A stretch of 64,000 nucleotides of DNA from Morganella sibonii (GCF_040560245.1 NZ_JAKMWP010000015.1); one strand, 5' to 3'; numbered from the stretch's first letter, positions 35,688-45,143 are shown. Made by a program: numbers and translations. Notes: generated by a model not told the origin, from the letters alone.

Positions 35688-36474
35688 TGAAAAAACGAAA
35701 AACAAGGACAGTGTCGCAAGAACGTTTATCGTTGTCTTCGTCCTTTGCCTTGTGTGTTCGATAGTTGTGGCCGGTTCTGCGGTGGGGCTGAAGTCCACGC
35801 AGCAGACACAGATTATGCTGGATAAGCAGCGTAACATTCTGGATGTGGCCGGGTTACTCACGCCATCCATGCCGGCGAATGAAATCGACGCGGTCTATAA
35901 AAAATTCATCAGAGCAAAAATGGTGGATTTAAAAACCGGTCAGATGACTGACAGTATCGCCAAATACGATCTCAACGATGAACTGCGCAGCGATGAGACC
36001 AGTATTGCCCTGTCACCGGAAGAAGATCTGGCGAAAATCCGCCGCCGTGCTAACAGCGCGGAAATCTATCTGGTACAGAATGATCAGGGTGAAACCAGCA
36101 AGATTGTTCTGCCGGTTTACGGCTCCGGTCTGTGGTCTGTGATGTATGCCTTTATCGCGATTGACGTGGACGGTATTACCTCTGAGGGGATCACTTATTA
36201 CCAGCACGGTGAAACGCCGGGACTGGGTGGTGAAGTGGATAACCCGCAATGGCGTAAACAGTGGATTGGTAAAAAGCTGTTTAATGAAGAAGGTATGCCG
36301 GCCATTAAAATTGTCCGCAGCGGCTCAACTGACAGCCCGTACGGCATTGATGGTTTATCCGGTGCGACACTGACCTCAAACGGCATCCAGCATATGTTTG
36401 ATTTCTGGCTGGGTGACAACGGTTTTGGCCCGTTCCTGAAAACAGTACGCGAAGGAGCGTTGAATCATGGCTGA
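35680..36474 (+). CDS. nqrC: Na+-NQR subunit C
   Basis: Membrane-anchored periplasmic subunit with the second covalent FMN. One N-terminal helix (residues about 14-36) precedes the FMN-binding domain; T230 in GLSGATLTS is the predicted attachment site for ApbE. I chose GTG 35680, which gives MANEKTKNKD after GGAG; the upstream ATG 35635 lies inside nqrB. Length is 264 aa. Confidence 0.96.
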   Translation: MANEKTKNKDSVARTFIVVFVLCLVCSIVVAGSAVGLKSTQQTQIMLDKQRNILDVAGLLTPSMPANEIDAVYKKFIRAKMVDLKTGQMTDSIAKYDLNDELRSDETSIALSPEEDLAKIRRRANSAEIYLVQNDQGETSKIVLPVYGSGLWSVMYAFIAIDVDGITSEGITYYQHGETPGLGGEVDNPQWRKQWIGKKLFNEEGMPAIKIVRSGSTDSPYGIDGLSGATLTSNGIQHMFDFWLGDNGFGPFLKTVREGALNHG

Positions 36475-37096
36475 TAGTAAAGAAATTAAACGCGTTCTTC
36501 TCGGACCGTTATTAGATAACAACCCGATTGCCCTCCAGGTTCTGGGGGTGTGTTCGGCGCTGGCGGTAACCACCAAACTGGAAACCGCACTGGTTATGAC
36601 CATCGCGGTCACCCTGGTAACAGCATTCTCCAGCATGTTTATCTCGATGATCCGTAATTTCATTCCGGGCAGTGTGCGGATTATTGTTCAGATGGCGATT
36701 ATCGCCTCGCTGGTTATTCTTGTTGACCAGATTCTGCGGGCTTACGCCTACGGCATCTCCAAACAGCTTTCCGTGTTCGTCGGCCTGATCATTACCAACT
36801 GTATTGTCATGGGACGAGCGGAAGCATATGCGATGAAAGCACCGCCGCTGGAAAGCTTTATGGATGGTATCGGTAACGGATTAGGCTACGGCGTGATCCT
36901 GCTGCTGGTAGGTTTCTTCCGCGAACTGATCGGCTCCGGTAAACTTTTTGGTGTGACTATGCTGGAAACGGTACAGAACGGCGGCTGGTATCTGCCGAAC
37001 GGTCTGTTCCTGCTGGCTCCGAGCGCATTCTTCATCATCGGGATGCTCATCTGGGGTATTCGTACCCTGAAACCGTCACAAGTCGAGAAGGATTAA
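36467..37096 (+). CDS. nqrD: Na+-NQR subunit D
   Basis: Six-helix membrane subunit, 209 aa, homologous to NqrE and to RnfE/RsxE. Conserved elements: LLDNNPIALQVLGVCSALAV and the NCIVMGRAEAYA block with the cysteine proposed to share the membrane 2Fe-2S cluster with NqrE. It overlaps the nqrC end by eight bases. Confidence 0.97.
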   Translation: MADSKEIKRVLLGPLLDNNPIALQVLGVCSALAVTTKLETALVMTIAVTLVTAFSSMFISMIRNFIPGSVRIIVQMAIIASLVILVDQILRAYAYGISKQLSVFVGLIITNCIVMGRAEAYAMKAPPLESFMDGIGNGLGYGVILLLVGFFRELIGSGKLFGVTMLETVQNGGWYLPNGLFLLAPSAFFIIGMLIWGIRTLKPSQVEKD

Positions 37097-37099
37097 GAT

Positions 37100-37696
37100 A
37101 TGGAACATTATATCAGTCTCTTTGTGCGGGCTGTATTCATTGAAAACATGGCGCTGGCTTTCTTCCTCGGGATGTGTACTTTCCTGGCGGTGTCCAAAAA
37201 TGTCAAAACGGCGTTCGGGCTCGGGGTGGCAGTTACCGTAGTACTGGGGATTTCGGTTCCGGCCAACAACCTGGTCTATAACCTGCTGCTGCGCGACGGC
37301 GCACTGATGGACGGTGTGGATTTAAGCTTCCTGAACTTCATTACCTTTATCGGGGTCATTGCGGCACTGGTACAGATTCTGGAGATGATTCTGGATCGCT
37401 ACTTCCCTGCACTGTATAACGCGCTGGGCATCTTCCTGCCGTTAATCACTGTAAACTGTGCGATTTTTGGTGGTGTGTCCTTTATGGCGCAGCGCGACTA
37501 CAACTTTACGGAATCTGTGGTTTACGGTTTTGCTTCCGGTATCGGCTGGCTGCTGGCGATTGTGCTGATGGCCGCTATCCGCGAGAAGATGAAATACTCT
37601 GACGTCCCGTCCGGCCTGAAAGGGCTGGGGATCACATTCGTGACTACCGGACTGATGGCTCTGGGCTTTATGTCCTTCTCCGGCGTACAGTTATAA
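37100..37696 (+). CDS. nqrE: Na+-NQR subunit E
   Basis: Six-helix membrane subunit, 198 aa, inverted-topology partner of NqrD and homologue of RnfA/RsxA. LGMCTFLAVSKNV and the VNCAIFGG motif with its cluster-binding cysteine are visible. It starts three bases after the nqrD stop. Confidence 0.97.
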   Translation: MEHYISLFVRAVFIENMALAFFLGMCTFLAVSKNVKTAFGLGVAVTVVLGISVPANNLVYNLLLRDGALMDGVDLSFLNFITFIGVIAALVQILEMILDRYFPALYNALGIFLPLITVNCAIFGGVSFMAQRDYNFTESVVYGFASGIGWLLAIVLMAAIREKMKYSDVPSGLKGLGITFVTTGLMALGFMSFSGVQL

Positions 37697-37711
37697 GGGT
37701 GAAACGCAATT

Positions 37712-38938
37712 ATGGATATCGTTATTTTAGGCGTGGCAATGTTTACCCTGATTGTTCTGGCGCTGACCGCGTTGATTTTGTTCGCAAAATCAAAACTGGT
37801 GAACACAGGGGACGTTAAGATTGACGTCAACGGCGATGCGGAGAAAAGCTTCAGCGCACCTGCCGGTGATAAATTACTGAATGTGCTGTCCGGTCAGGGG
37901 ATTTTTGTCTCTTCTGCCTGTGGCGGCGGCGGAACCTGCGGCCAGTGCCGCGTGAAGATCAAAGAAGGCGGCGGTGATATTCTGCCGACAGAAATGTCGC
38001 ACATTAACAAGCGCGAAGCGCGTGAAGGCTGCCGTCTGGCGTGCCAGGTGAATGTGAAGCAGGATCTGAAAATTGAGCTGCCGGAAGAGATCTTCGGGGT
38101 GAAAAAATGGGAGTGCGAAGTTATCTCCAATGATAACAAAGCGACATTCATTAAAGAGCTGAAACTGAAAATTCCTGATGGTGAAGTTGTACCGTTCCGT
38201 GCCGGTGGCTTTATTCAGATTGAATGCCCGCCGCATGTGGTGCGTTATGATGAATTTGATGTACCGCAGGAGTACCGGGAAGACTGGGATAAGTTTAATT
38301 TATTCCGCTATGTGTCTGAAGTGAAAGAACCGACCGTCCGTGCATACTCCATGGCAAACTATCCGGAAGAGCACGGGATTATTTTGCTGAACGTGCGTAT
38401 CGCCACACCGCCTCCGCGTGTGCCGGATGCACCTCCGGGCATTATGTCCTCTTACATCTGGTCACTGAAACCGGGTGATAAAGTGACAATTTCCGGGCCG
38501 TTCGGGGAATTCTTCGCGAAAGAAACTGACGCGGAAATGATCTTTATCGGCGGTGGTGCGGGGATGGCGCCGATGCGTTCGCATATCTTCGATCAGCTTA
38601 AGCGTCTGCACTCCAAACGTAAGATGTCTTTCTGGTATGGTGCACGTTCAAAACGTGAAATGTTCTATGAAGAAGATTTTGACCAGCTTCAGGCTGAGAA
38701 TGAAAACTTCACCTGGAACGTGGCGCTGTCTGATGCCCTGCCGGAAGATAACTGGGACGGATACACCGGGTTTATTCATAATGTTCTCTATGAACATTAC
38801 CTGAAAAACCATCCGGCACCGGAAGATTGTGAGTTCTACATGTGCGGGCCGCCGATGATGAACGCCGCCGTGATCAAGATGCTCAAAGATCTGGGTGTGG
38901 AAGACGAAAACATTATGCTGGATGACTTCGGCGGCTGA
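37712..38938 (+). CDS. nqrF: Na+-NQR subunit F (NADH dehydrogenase subunit)
   Basis: Electron-entry subunit: one N-terminal membrane helix, a 2Fe-2S ferredoxin domain and an FAD/NADH reductase domain. Cluster cysteines are C70, C76, C79 and C111. FAD and NADH motifs RAYSMANYPEE, GGGAGMAPMRSH and FYMCGPPMM follow. Length is 408 aa. A hairpin without T-run lies between it and apbE. Confidence 0.98.
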   Translation: MDIVILGVAMFTLIVLALTALILFAKSKLVNTGDVKIDVNGDAEKSFSAPAGDKLLNVLSGQGIFVSSACGGGGTCGQCRVKIKEGGGDILPTEMSHINKREAREGCRLACQVNVKQDLKIELPEEIFGVKKWECEVISNDNKATFIKELKLKIPDGEVVPFRAGGFIQIECPPHVVRYDEFDVPQEYREDWDKFNLFRYVSEVKEPTVRAYSMANYPEEHGIILLNVRIATPPPRVPDAPPGIMSSYIWSLKPGDKVTISGPFGEFFAKETDAEMIFIGGGAGMAPMRSHIFDQLKRLHSKRKMSFWYGARSKREMFYEEDFDQLQAENENFTWNVALSDALPEDNWDGYTGFIHNVLYEHYLKNHPAPEDCEFYMCGPPMMNAAVIKMLKDLGVEDENIMLDDFGG

Positions 38939-38961
38939 TTTCCGCCCCTGTCATAACGAAA

Positions 38962-38985
38962 CTGCGCCCACTCCTGTGGGCGCAG
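38962..38985 (+). other. Hairpin between nqrF and apbE
   Basis: CTGCGCCCAC / GTGGGCGCAG perfect 10-bp stem, TCCT loop, no T-run after it. It could be an mRNA-stabilising or processing element that sets subunit against maturation-factor levels. Confidence 0.5.
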
Positions 38986-39012
38986 ATGATCTGAAATCAG
39001 ACTGGATTGTGT

Positions 39013-40050
39013 ATGGTAAAAATAAAACGGGCCTTTCTGCCGCTGGCACTGATGGCATTGTTACTGAGTGCGTGTGGTGATAAAACACCGGAAACACAGC
39101 AGGTAACCCTGAACGGCAAAACGATGGGCACCTCTTACGCGGTAAAATATGTGGCTGATCCGAAAAATCCGTCTCCGGAATCCGTGCAGAAAGGTATTGA
39201 TGTGGTGCTGGAAGAGGTCAATGATCAGATGTCCACCTACCGGCCGGATTCTGAACTCAGCCGCTTTAATCAGAGCCGCGACGTAAATACACCGTTCCCG
39301 GTTTCTGCCGCAACCGCAAAGGTGGTTCGTGAGGCTATCCGTATTAATCAGCTGACAGACGGCGCGCTGGATGTCACAGTCGGCCCGCTGGTCAATCTGT
39401 GGGGATTTGGCCCGGAAGGACGCGTGACTCATGTGCCGACTGAGCAGGATATCGAAGCCCGCCGTCAGTGGACCGGGATTGATAAACTGAAGGTGAAAGG
39501 CAATAATCTGATTAAGACCGTGCCGGAACTGTATGTGGATCTGTCCTCTATAGCGAAAGGCTACGGGGTGGATGCGGTGGCCGAATATCTGGAATCACAG
39601 AATATCCGCAATTATATGGTGGATGTGGGCGGTGAAGTCCGGACTCAGGGTATTAACGGTAAAGGTAAGCCGTGGCGCATTGCGATTGAAAAACCATCAT
39701 CGCAGGGGCTGAGCCAGTCTGCACAGGAAGTTATTGAGCCGGGTAATGCCTCTGTGGCGACATCCGGGGATTACCGGAATTATTTTGAAGAAAATAATGT
39801 CCGTTACTCACATACCATTGATCCGAAAACAGCGCGTCCGATTAACCACAATCTGGTATCGATTACCGTTATTGCGGATAATTGCATGAGTGCGGATGGC
39901 TTTTCTACCGGGCTGAATGTGCTCGGGCCGGAGCGTGGTCTTGAAGTAGCAAATGCACAAAATATCCCTGTCTTTATGATTGTCAAAACAGAGAAGGGAT
40001 TTGAGGAACGCTACAGTGAGGCATTTAAGCCCTATTTGCAGCAAAAATAA
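39013..40050 (+). CDS. apbE: FAD:protein FMN transferase (ApbE lipoprotein)
   Basis: Attaches FMN covalently to threonines of NqrB and NqrC, using FAD and Mg2+. Lipoprotein signal with LLLSAC (C21), then the ApbE domain: MGTSYAVKY, WGFGP, DLSSIAKGYGVDAVAEYL, DVGGE and TSGDYRNYFE, with HTIDPKTARP. ATG 39013 is used. Placement right after nqrF shows its clients. Length is 345 aa. Confidence 0.97.
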   Translation: MVKIKRAFLPLALMALLLSACGDKTPETQQVTLNGKTMGTSYAVKYVADPKNPSPESVQKGIDVVLEEVNDQMSTYRPDSELSRFNQSRDVNTPFPVSAATAKVVREAIRINQLTDGALDVTVGPLVNLWGFGPEGRVTHVPTEQDIEARRQWTGIDKLKVKGNNLIKTVPELYVDLSSIAKGYGVDAVAEYLESQNIRNYMVDVGGEVRTQGINGKGKPWRIAIEKPSSQGLSQSAQEVIEPGNASVATSGDYRNYFEENNVRYSHTIDPKTARPINHNLVSITVIADNCMSADGFSTGLNVLGPERGLEVANAQNIPVFMIVKTEKGFEERYSEAFKPYLQQK

Positions 40051-40065
40051 AAGAGGGTGGCTGAT

Positions 40066-40296
40066 ATGATGATAAAAGTATTTATCGCAACCTTTATCCT
40101 GTTTCTGGTCGCATTCCTGGGAATGTCTCTTGGCTATATTATTAAGCGCAAGAGCATTCAGGGAAGCTGCGGCGGGCTGAGCAGCATTGGTGTTGAGAAA
40201 GTCTGTGACTGTCCCGAACCGTGCGATGCCCGGAAAAAGCGGATGGCGCGTGAAGCTGCCCGTGAAGAGAAACTGAATAAAAACCGGATTGTATAG
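40066..40296 (+). CDS. nqrM: Na+-NQR maturation protein NqrM
   Basis: Small membrane protein (about 76 aa) needed to deliver iron for the NqrD/NqrE cysteine site. One N-terminal helix (about residues 4-25) is followed by four cysteines, C35, C47, C49 and C53, in SCGGL and CDCPEPC, and a basic tail. GAGGG lies upstream; ATG 40066 or 40069 are both possible. Last gene of the cluster, ending at a terminator. Confidence 0.95.
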   Translation: MMIKVFIATFILFLVAFLGMSLGYIIKRKSIQGSCGGLSSIGVEKVCDCPEPCDARKKRMAREAAREEKLNKNRIV

Positions 40297-40333
40297 TATT
40301 AAATAATATAAAAGGCGCCTTTGTCAGCAATCT

Positions 40334-40370
40334 CAAAGGCGCCGGTCAGGCGCCTTTGTTTATTGTTGTT
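40334..40370 (+). terminator. Terminator of the nqr cluster
   Basis: CAAAGGCGCC / GGCGCCTTTG stem, five-base loop, then TTTATTGTTGTT. A further AAAGGCGCCTTT palindrome at 40311-40322 could pair with either arm. Confidence 0.8.
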
Positions 40371-40397
40371 CATTAACCGCAGGTCAGTAATAGCGGA

Positions 40398-41279
40398 TCA
40401 GTAATAATGATAACGTGATGTCACAATCGCGGTATTTATCACAATAATATTATTCGTGTTATTCCCTTCGGTCATGCTCTGCCAGAGTGCTTTTTCGCAG
40501 TTTCCGTAGCTGTCTGTCTGCTGACAAATATAGATTGCTTTTACCCGGCCCAGCGGTGTGTGCTGTGTTTGTGTCTGCCGGATAACCTGGCCGTTATTAT
40601 TATACGCAAATTCATAGTTCATCGGCGGCAGGCCATTCCCCTGTGACGTTATCGAATTTATTTGCCGGTCACTGCGCCAGTCGTAACGGATTTCACCGAC
40701 GGTATCTGAGGAACCGCCTTTTAACACGGCATGTGCGATTAAGCCGTCTTCATAAAAAAAATCCGTATCCATCCGGAATTTTGGTGTGTTTCCGCCGCTG
40801 CCGGAGTCAGATTCGGCACGGATGATTTGCTTTTGATTGTTATAAAAAAGATGGCTGCGGGCTTTAATAAGGGTTACCGGCGCTTTTCCGCTGTTGAGCA
40901 ATTGCGACGTAAATAATAAAGTGTAGCCCTGTTCCGTTTTCTGTCCTTCGGAATACATCCGGTTTTGCAGACCGGGATAGCGTTCAGTTACTTCCAGCGA
41001 AAAGTCGCTCAGTTCACCACAGGGGTTCAGGTTATATCGCCCGTTGATAATAATATTATCGTTCTTACTGTCCGGGGCACGGGTTGTTGTGATGACGGAT
41101 TTTACCGGGCCGTTAATCATACCGGCACCCAGAATAATAAAGTTACTGCTGCGTGTTTCATCTGAATACAGCCGGCAATCTGCGTAAGAATAAAGACTGA
41201 ATAACAGCAAAAATAATCCCATAAAAACAAGAGGGGATTTTTGGGGTGAATTGAAATCAATAAATAGGTTACTTATCAC
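40398..41279 (-). CDS. Secreted protein of unknown family
   Basis: I do not recognise this 293-residue protein. It has a hydrophobic segment at about residues 17-33 ending SLYSYA, followed by DC, so it is exported or membrane-anchored. The mature part is rich in N, S, T, Y and beta-type patterns, with short YNNNGQVI and FYNNQKQII segments resembling the YD-type motifs of beta-rich surface proteins. It starts at GTG 41279 behind GGGAGG; an internal ATG at 41222 would give only the signal and mature part. It stands alone between the nqr terminator and the GDPD-like gene. Its AT-richness is modestly above that of its neighbours. Confidence 0.65.
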   Translation of the reverse strand: MISNLFIDFNSPQKSPLVFMGLFLLLFSLYSYADCRLYSDETRSSNFIILGAGMINGPVKSVITTTRAPDSKNDNIIINGRYNLNPCGELSDFSLEVTERYPGLQNRMYSEGQKTEQGYTLLFTSQLLNSGKAPVTLIKARSHLFYNNQKQIIRAESDSGSGGNTPKFRMDTDFFYEDGLIAHAVLKGGSSDTVGEIRYDWRSDRQINSITSQGNGLPPMNYEFAYNNNGQVIRQTQTQHTPLGRVKAIYICQQTDSYGNCEKALWQSMTEGNNTNNIIVINTAIVTSRYHYY

Positions 41280-41505
41280 CGTATGACCTCCCGGATGTTT
41301 CTTATAGTTATAACAAAGTTGGCCTGATAAATAAATTACTATAATTAATTAGAATTGCTGAGATTATAAAATATTATGCGGGAGTGACAGGGGCGGTCGC
41401 GGAAAGGGATGTAACGCATTAAATAAGAGCGATATTTATAGTTTATCAAATGTCACTCTTATTTTTCAGTACCTCAAAATCAGTAGGTAATAATACGAAA
41501 ATTAA

Positions 41506-42357
41506 TTATTTTATTTTCATATTAAGTAATGAATCGACCATCACACCATCTGCTCCTAACTCTGTTGCCAGCTGTAAGTCTGCCGGTGTTTTAATACCGA
41601 ACAGCACAACCCGGTTTTTATTATTTTTACGGAAGCAGTCCATGGCTGTTTTATCCCATGTCAGCACAGCCGGAGAGCGGGCTTCGCCCAGTGTAAAGGT
41701 TTCAACCACATCCACTTTGCGGTGCAGCTCGAAGCCATACCAGCGTGGCTGAGGGTTATCCGTCAGATCACAGGTGTGAGTGATCAGGCTGCCGGCCAGT
41801 GCATTGCGGGTGGTATCACGGCTTTCAAATACCGGGATTGATTGCGGCAGTGCGGCCAGATAATCCTGACTGGTCGAATAGATACGAACCCGGTTTTTCG
41901 CCTGATGACGGGTCAGTACTGTATCCAGTTGCTGTGCAAAGATGGCAGGTACTGCATCCGGGGATTTGATGTCGAGATAGAAAAAAGTCTCCGGATAGCG
42001 GCTCAGTACCGTGTCCAGTGACGGAATCGCGGCGTTGATATGGGTGTTATTTTTTTGATTATAGTCACGGGCTGCATCAATTTTTGCCAGCTCTGCGGCC
42101 GTGTAACCGGAAACCGGGCCGGTTTTATCGGTCAGGGATTTCAGATCAGACGGGCGGTATAATACCACCTGATTGTCTTTTGATAACTGAAGCGTGATCC
42201 AGATAGCATCCGCTTTGTTGCCCAGTGCTTTATCGATGGCGTACAGGGTATTTTCTGGTGCATCCGCAGTGGCGGCGCGGTGAGCAATAATTTGCGGTGC
42301 TGCGTGGGTTGTCATAACAATACAACTCAGAAAAAGGGCAGAAAGTATTTTTTTCAT
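41506..42357 (-). CDS. Periplasmic glycerophosphodiester phosphodiesterase-like protein, altered active site
   Basis: Exported GDPD-fold (TIM-barrel) protein of 283 aa with a signal peptide to about residue 20. The first catalytic pair is present (H26-R27 in IIAHRAAT, then APENTL). The metal-binding E-x-D and second catalytic HD are replaced: residues 53-55 read W-I-T and 67-69 read Y-R-P, where GDPD enzymes have E-x-D and H-D-x. FYLDIKS and a C-terminal GADGVMVD keep the barrel ends. It may be a non-classical or inactive member, or have another substrate. The gene stands alone. Confidence 0.85.
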   Translation of the reverse strand: MKKILSALFLSCIVMTTHAAPQIIAHRAATADAPENTLYAIDKALGNKADAIWITLQLSKDNQVVLYRPSDLKSLTDKTGPVSGYTAAELAKIDAARDYNQKNNTHINAAIPSLDTVLSRYPETFFYLDIKSPDAVPAIFAQQLDTVLTRHQAKNRVRIYSTSQDYLAALPQSIPVFESRDTTRNALAGSLITHTCDLTDNPQPRWYGFELHRKVDVVETFTLGEARSPAVLTWDKTAMDCFRKNNKNRVVLFGIKTPADLQLATELGADGVMVDSLLNMKIK

Positions 42358-42531
42358 AATCCGTCCGTCAGAAAGAAAGTGATCGGGTGTGTGTCACGCG
42401 GCTGTTTTACCAAAGCAACATGACAACCGGATGTAATCACAGAAAAGAAACACAAACTTGCAAATTTCAGCCTGCTGATTAACAAGGTGAATAATGAGTT
42501 GATTAATCGATTTGAATTGAATTAAGTTTAA

Positions 42532-42547
42532 CTGTATATTTAAACAG
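42532..42547 (+). promoter_or_regulatory. LexA box of dinB
   Basis: CTGTATATTTAAACAG fits CTG-N10-CAG exactly, 25 bp upstream of the dinB start, so dinB is predicted to be SOS-induced. Confidence 0.88.
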
Positions 42548-42572
42548 TGATATTGGTAAGCGGGAGAGGTGG

Positions 42573-43628
42573 ATGCGTAAAATTATTCATATTGATATGG
42601 ATTGTTTTTATGCGGCGATTGAAATGCGTGACGATCCCCGTCTGCGCGATATCCCTCTGGCCATCGGCGGCAGTGCCGACCGGCGCGGTGTGATTGCAAC
42701 CGCGAATTATCCGGCACGGCGTTTCGGGGTGCACAGTGCGATGTCGACGGCAAAAGCATTGCTGTTATGCCCGCACCTGAAAGTGATCCCGGGGCGGATG
42801 GAGTTATATAAAACCACTTCCCGCCATCTGCATGCTATTTTTGCCCGTTATACCTCACTGATTGAGCCGCTGTCTCTCGATGAGGCCTATCTTGATGTGA
42901 CGGACAGTCCGCAGTGCCGGGGCTCCGCCACGCTGATGGCAGAAGAGATCCGCCGGACTATTTTTACTGAGCTGGGACTGACGGCATCAGCCGGGGTGGC
43001 ACCGGTCAAGTTTCTCGCCAAAATCGCCTCTGATCTGAATAAACCAAACGGGCAGTACATTATCACACCGGAGCAGGTGGCGGATTTTGTTCTGTCTCTG
43101 CCGCTGCGTAAAATTCCCGGTGTGGGAAAAGTGACCGCAAAACGGCTGACTGATCTCGGGCTGGAAACGTGCCGGGATGTGCAGCATTATGATCAGATAT
43201 CGCTGCTGAAGCAGTTCGGAAAGTTCGGCCGGATCATCTGGGAGCGCAGTCACGGCACAGATGAGCGTCCGGTTTGTCCGGACAGGGAACGAAAATCGGT
43301 CGGTGTTGAGCGGACACTGGCGGAAGATATTGTGTCGTGGGATGAATGCCAGACCATTATTGATGCGCTGTTTCCGGAGCTGGAGCGCCGTCTGACAAAG
43401 GTGTCATCGGATCTTCGGATTGCCCGGCAGGGAATCAAACTCAAGTTTGCGGATTTTCAGCAAACCACGCAGGAACATGTTCATCCGGTGCTGGATAAAG
43501 CGGATTTACTGAAGACGGCTGAACTGGCCTGGAAAAGCCGCCGGGAAGGGCGTGGTGTCAGGCTGGTGGGTCTGCATGTGACACTGCTGGACCCGCAGCT
43601 GGAGCGGCAGTTGCTGCTGGGATTCTGA
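42573..43628 (+). CDS. dinB: DNA polymerase IV
   Basis: Y-family translesion polymerase induced by DNA damage. Catalytic D8 (HIDMDCFYAAIE), and D103-E104 in LSLDEAYLDVT. YPARRFGVHSAMS and the helix-hairpin-helix KIPGVGKVTAKRL follow, then the little-finger domain. The C-terminal QLLLGF is the beta-clamp binding motif. Length is 351 aa. It is preceded by a LexA box and GAGAGG. Confidence 0.97.
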   Translation: MRKIIHIDMDCFYAAIEMRDDPRLRDIPLAIGGSADRRGVIATANYPARRFGVHSAMSTAKALLLCPHLKVIPGRMELYKTTSRHLHAIFARYTSLIEPLSLDEAYLDVTDSPQCRGSATLMAEEIRRTIFTELGLTASAGVAPVKFLAKIASDLNKPNGQYIITPEQVADFVLSLPLRKIPGVGKVTAKRLTDLGLETCRDVQHYDQISLLKQFGKFGRIIWERSHGTDERPVCPDRERKSVGVERTLAEDIVSWDECQTIIDALFPELERRLTKVSSDLRIARQGIKLKFADFQQTTQEHVHPVLDKADLLKTAELAWKSRREGRGVRLVGLHVTLLDPQLERQLLLGF

Positions 43629-43682
43629 AGCACATATAAAAACGGCGGAACAGATGTTCCGCCGCTGAACTGAATGCCGCTG

Positions 43683-45143
43683 TTATGCTTTTTCAGGGAT
43701 CGCTTTTAAGATAGCGGTCAGTAACTGCCAGTACTGTCCGACACTCTTGATATGCACCTGCTCATCCGGAGAGTGAGCACCGGTGATGGTCGGCCCGATG
43801 GAAACCATGTCCATGTCCGGATACGGTTTTTTGAATAAACCGCACTCAAGACCGGCGTGGATCACCATGATGTTCGGCGTTTTATCAAACAGCTGCTGAT
43901 AGGTTTCGCTGACCAGATGCATAACCGGTGAGTCAGCATCCGGCTGCCAGCCCGGATAACCGCCTTCGGCAACAATATCCGCACCGGACAGTGCCGCCAG
44001 AGAGGTCAGCATACTGACCACTGAGGATTTGCCGGATTCAATCAGGGAACGCACCAGGCAGATAACCTGCACACGCTCTTCACTCATTTTTACCACACCG
44101 ACGTTCAGTGAGGTTTCGACCACGCCCGGAACCACGTCGCTCATGCGGATCACGCCGTTCGGCATTACGTTGAGCATATTGATAAAACGGGACTGCACAT
44201 CAGCGGTCAGCACACCCTGAGCGGCAGTTGCGGCTTCAAGGGTGACCACCAGGTTTTTCTCTTTCTGTGCCAGTTCTTCTCTGAGCAGGGCTTCAAAGGT
44301 CTGTGCCAGTGATTTCAGCTGTTCAGCTTTATCTGCCGGTACTGCCAGGGTGATGTGGCCTTCACGCGGAATCGCGTTGCGCAGCGTACCGCCCTGAAAA
44401 TCAATCAGACGCGCGCCGAGTTCTGCGGCGTGACCGGCCAGGAAACGGGCCAGTAATTTGTTGGCGTTGCCCAGACCCAGGTGAATATCGCCGCCGGAAT
44501 GGCCGCCTTTGAGACCTTTCAGGGTCAGGGTGAAGATGCTGTAACCGGCCGGAACGGCTTCACGGCTCAGTGCAAGGGTGGTGGTGACGTCAATACCGCC
44601 CGCACAACCCATATAAATCTCACCTTCCTCTTCGGAGTCGGTGTTGATCAGAATATCAGCCTGTAACCAGTCCGGCTGAAGACCGAATGCGCCGTCCATC
44701 CCGGCTTCTTCGGTCATGGTCAGCAGAACTTCCAGCGGACCATGTTTGACGGAATCATCAGCCAGCACTGCCAGCGCGGATGCCATACCGATACCGTTAT
44801 CCGCACCTAATGTGGTGCCTTTCGCCGTAACCCAGTCGCCGTCGATATACGGCTGAATCGGATCTTTTTCGAAATCGTGTGCTGTATCATTGTTTTTCTG
44901 CGGCACCATATCCAGGTGCGCCTGCAGGACGACCGCTTTACGGTTTTCCAGGCCTTTGCTGGCCGGTTTGCGGATCAGGATATTACCGACGCTGTCGCGC
45001 TCAACGTGGAATTCCTTTTCTTTTGCCCATTCAATGATATGTGCGGCCAGTTGTTCTTCGTGGTAGGACGGGTGAGGAATAGAGCAGATTTTGGCAAAAA
45101 TGTCCCACAGCGGCTGCGGAAATAATTGTGATAGTTCAGACAC
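43683..45143 (-). CDS. pepD: Aminoacyl-histidine dipeptidase (peptidase D)
   Basis: Zinc dipeptidase of the M20 family cleaving carnosine and other Xaa-His dipeptides. Metal-site motifs: H76-L-D78-M-V-P, GADNGIGMA, TMTEEAGMDGAFG and IHAGLECG. Length is 486 aa. Divergent from gpt across 268 bp, the same arrangement as in E. coli. Confidence 0.97.
   Translation of the reverse strand: MSELSQLFPQPLWDIFAKICSIPHPSYHEEQLAAHIIEWAKEKEFHVERDSVGNILIRKPASKGLENRKAVVLQAHLDMVPQKNNDTAHDFEKDPIQPYIDGDWVTAKGTTLGADNGIGMASALAVLADDSVKHGPLEVLLTMTEEAGMDGAFGLQPDWLQADILINTDSEEEGEIYMGCAGGIDVTTTLALSREAVPAGYSIFTLTLKGLKGGHSGGDIHLGLGNANKLLARFLAGHAAELGARLIDFQGGTLRNAIPREGHITLAVPADKAEQLKSLAQTFEALLREELAQKEKNLVVTLEAATAAQGVLTADVQSRFINMLNVMPNGVIRMSDVVPGVVETSLNVGVVKMSEERVQVICLVRSLIESGKSSVVSMLTSLAALSGADIVAEGGYPGWQPDADSPVMHLVSETYQQLFDKTPNIMVIHAGLECGLFKKPYPDMDMVSIGPTITGAHSPDEQVHIKSVGQYWQLLTAILKAIPEKA

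Noticed and set aside
42573..43628. dinB as part of a mobile mutagenesis cassette
   Set aside because: The gene is ordinary chromosomal dinB with a LexA box, same composition as its neighbours and no imuB/dnaE2 partners.
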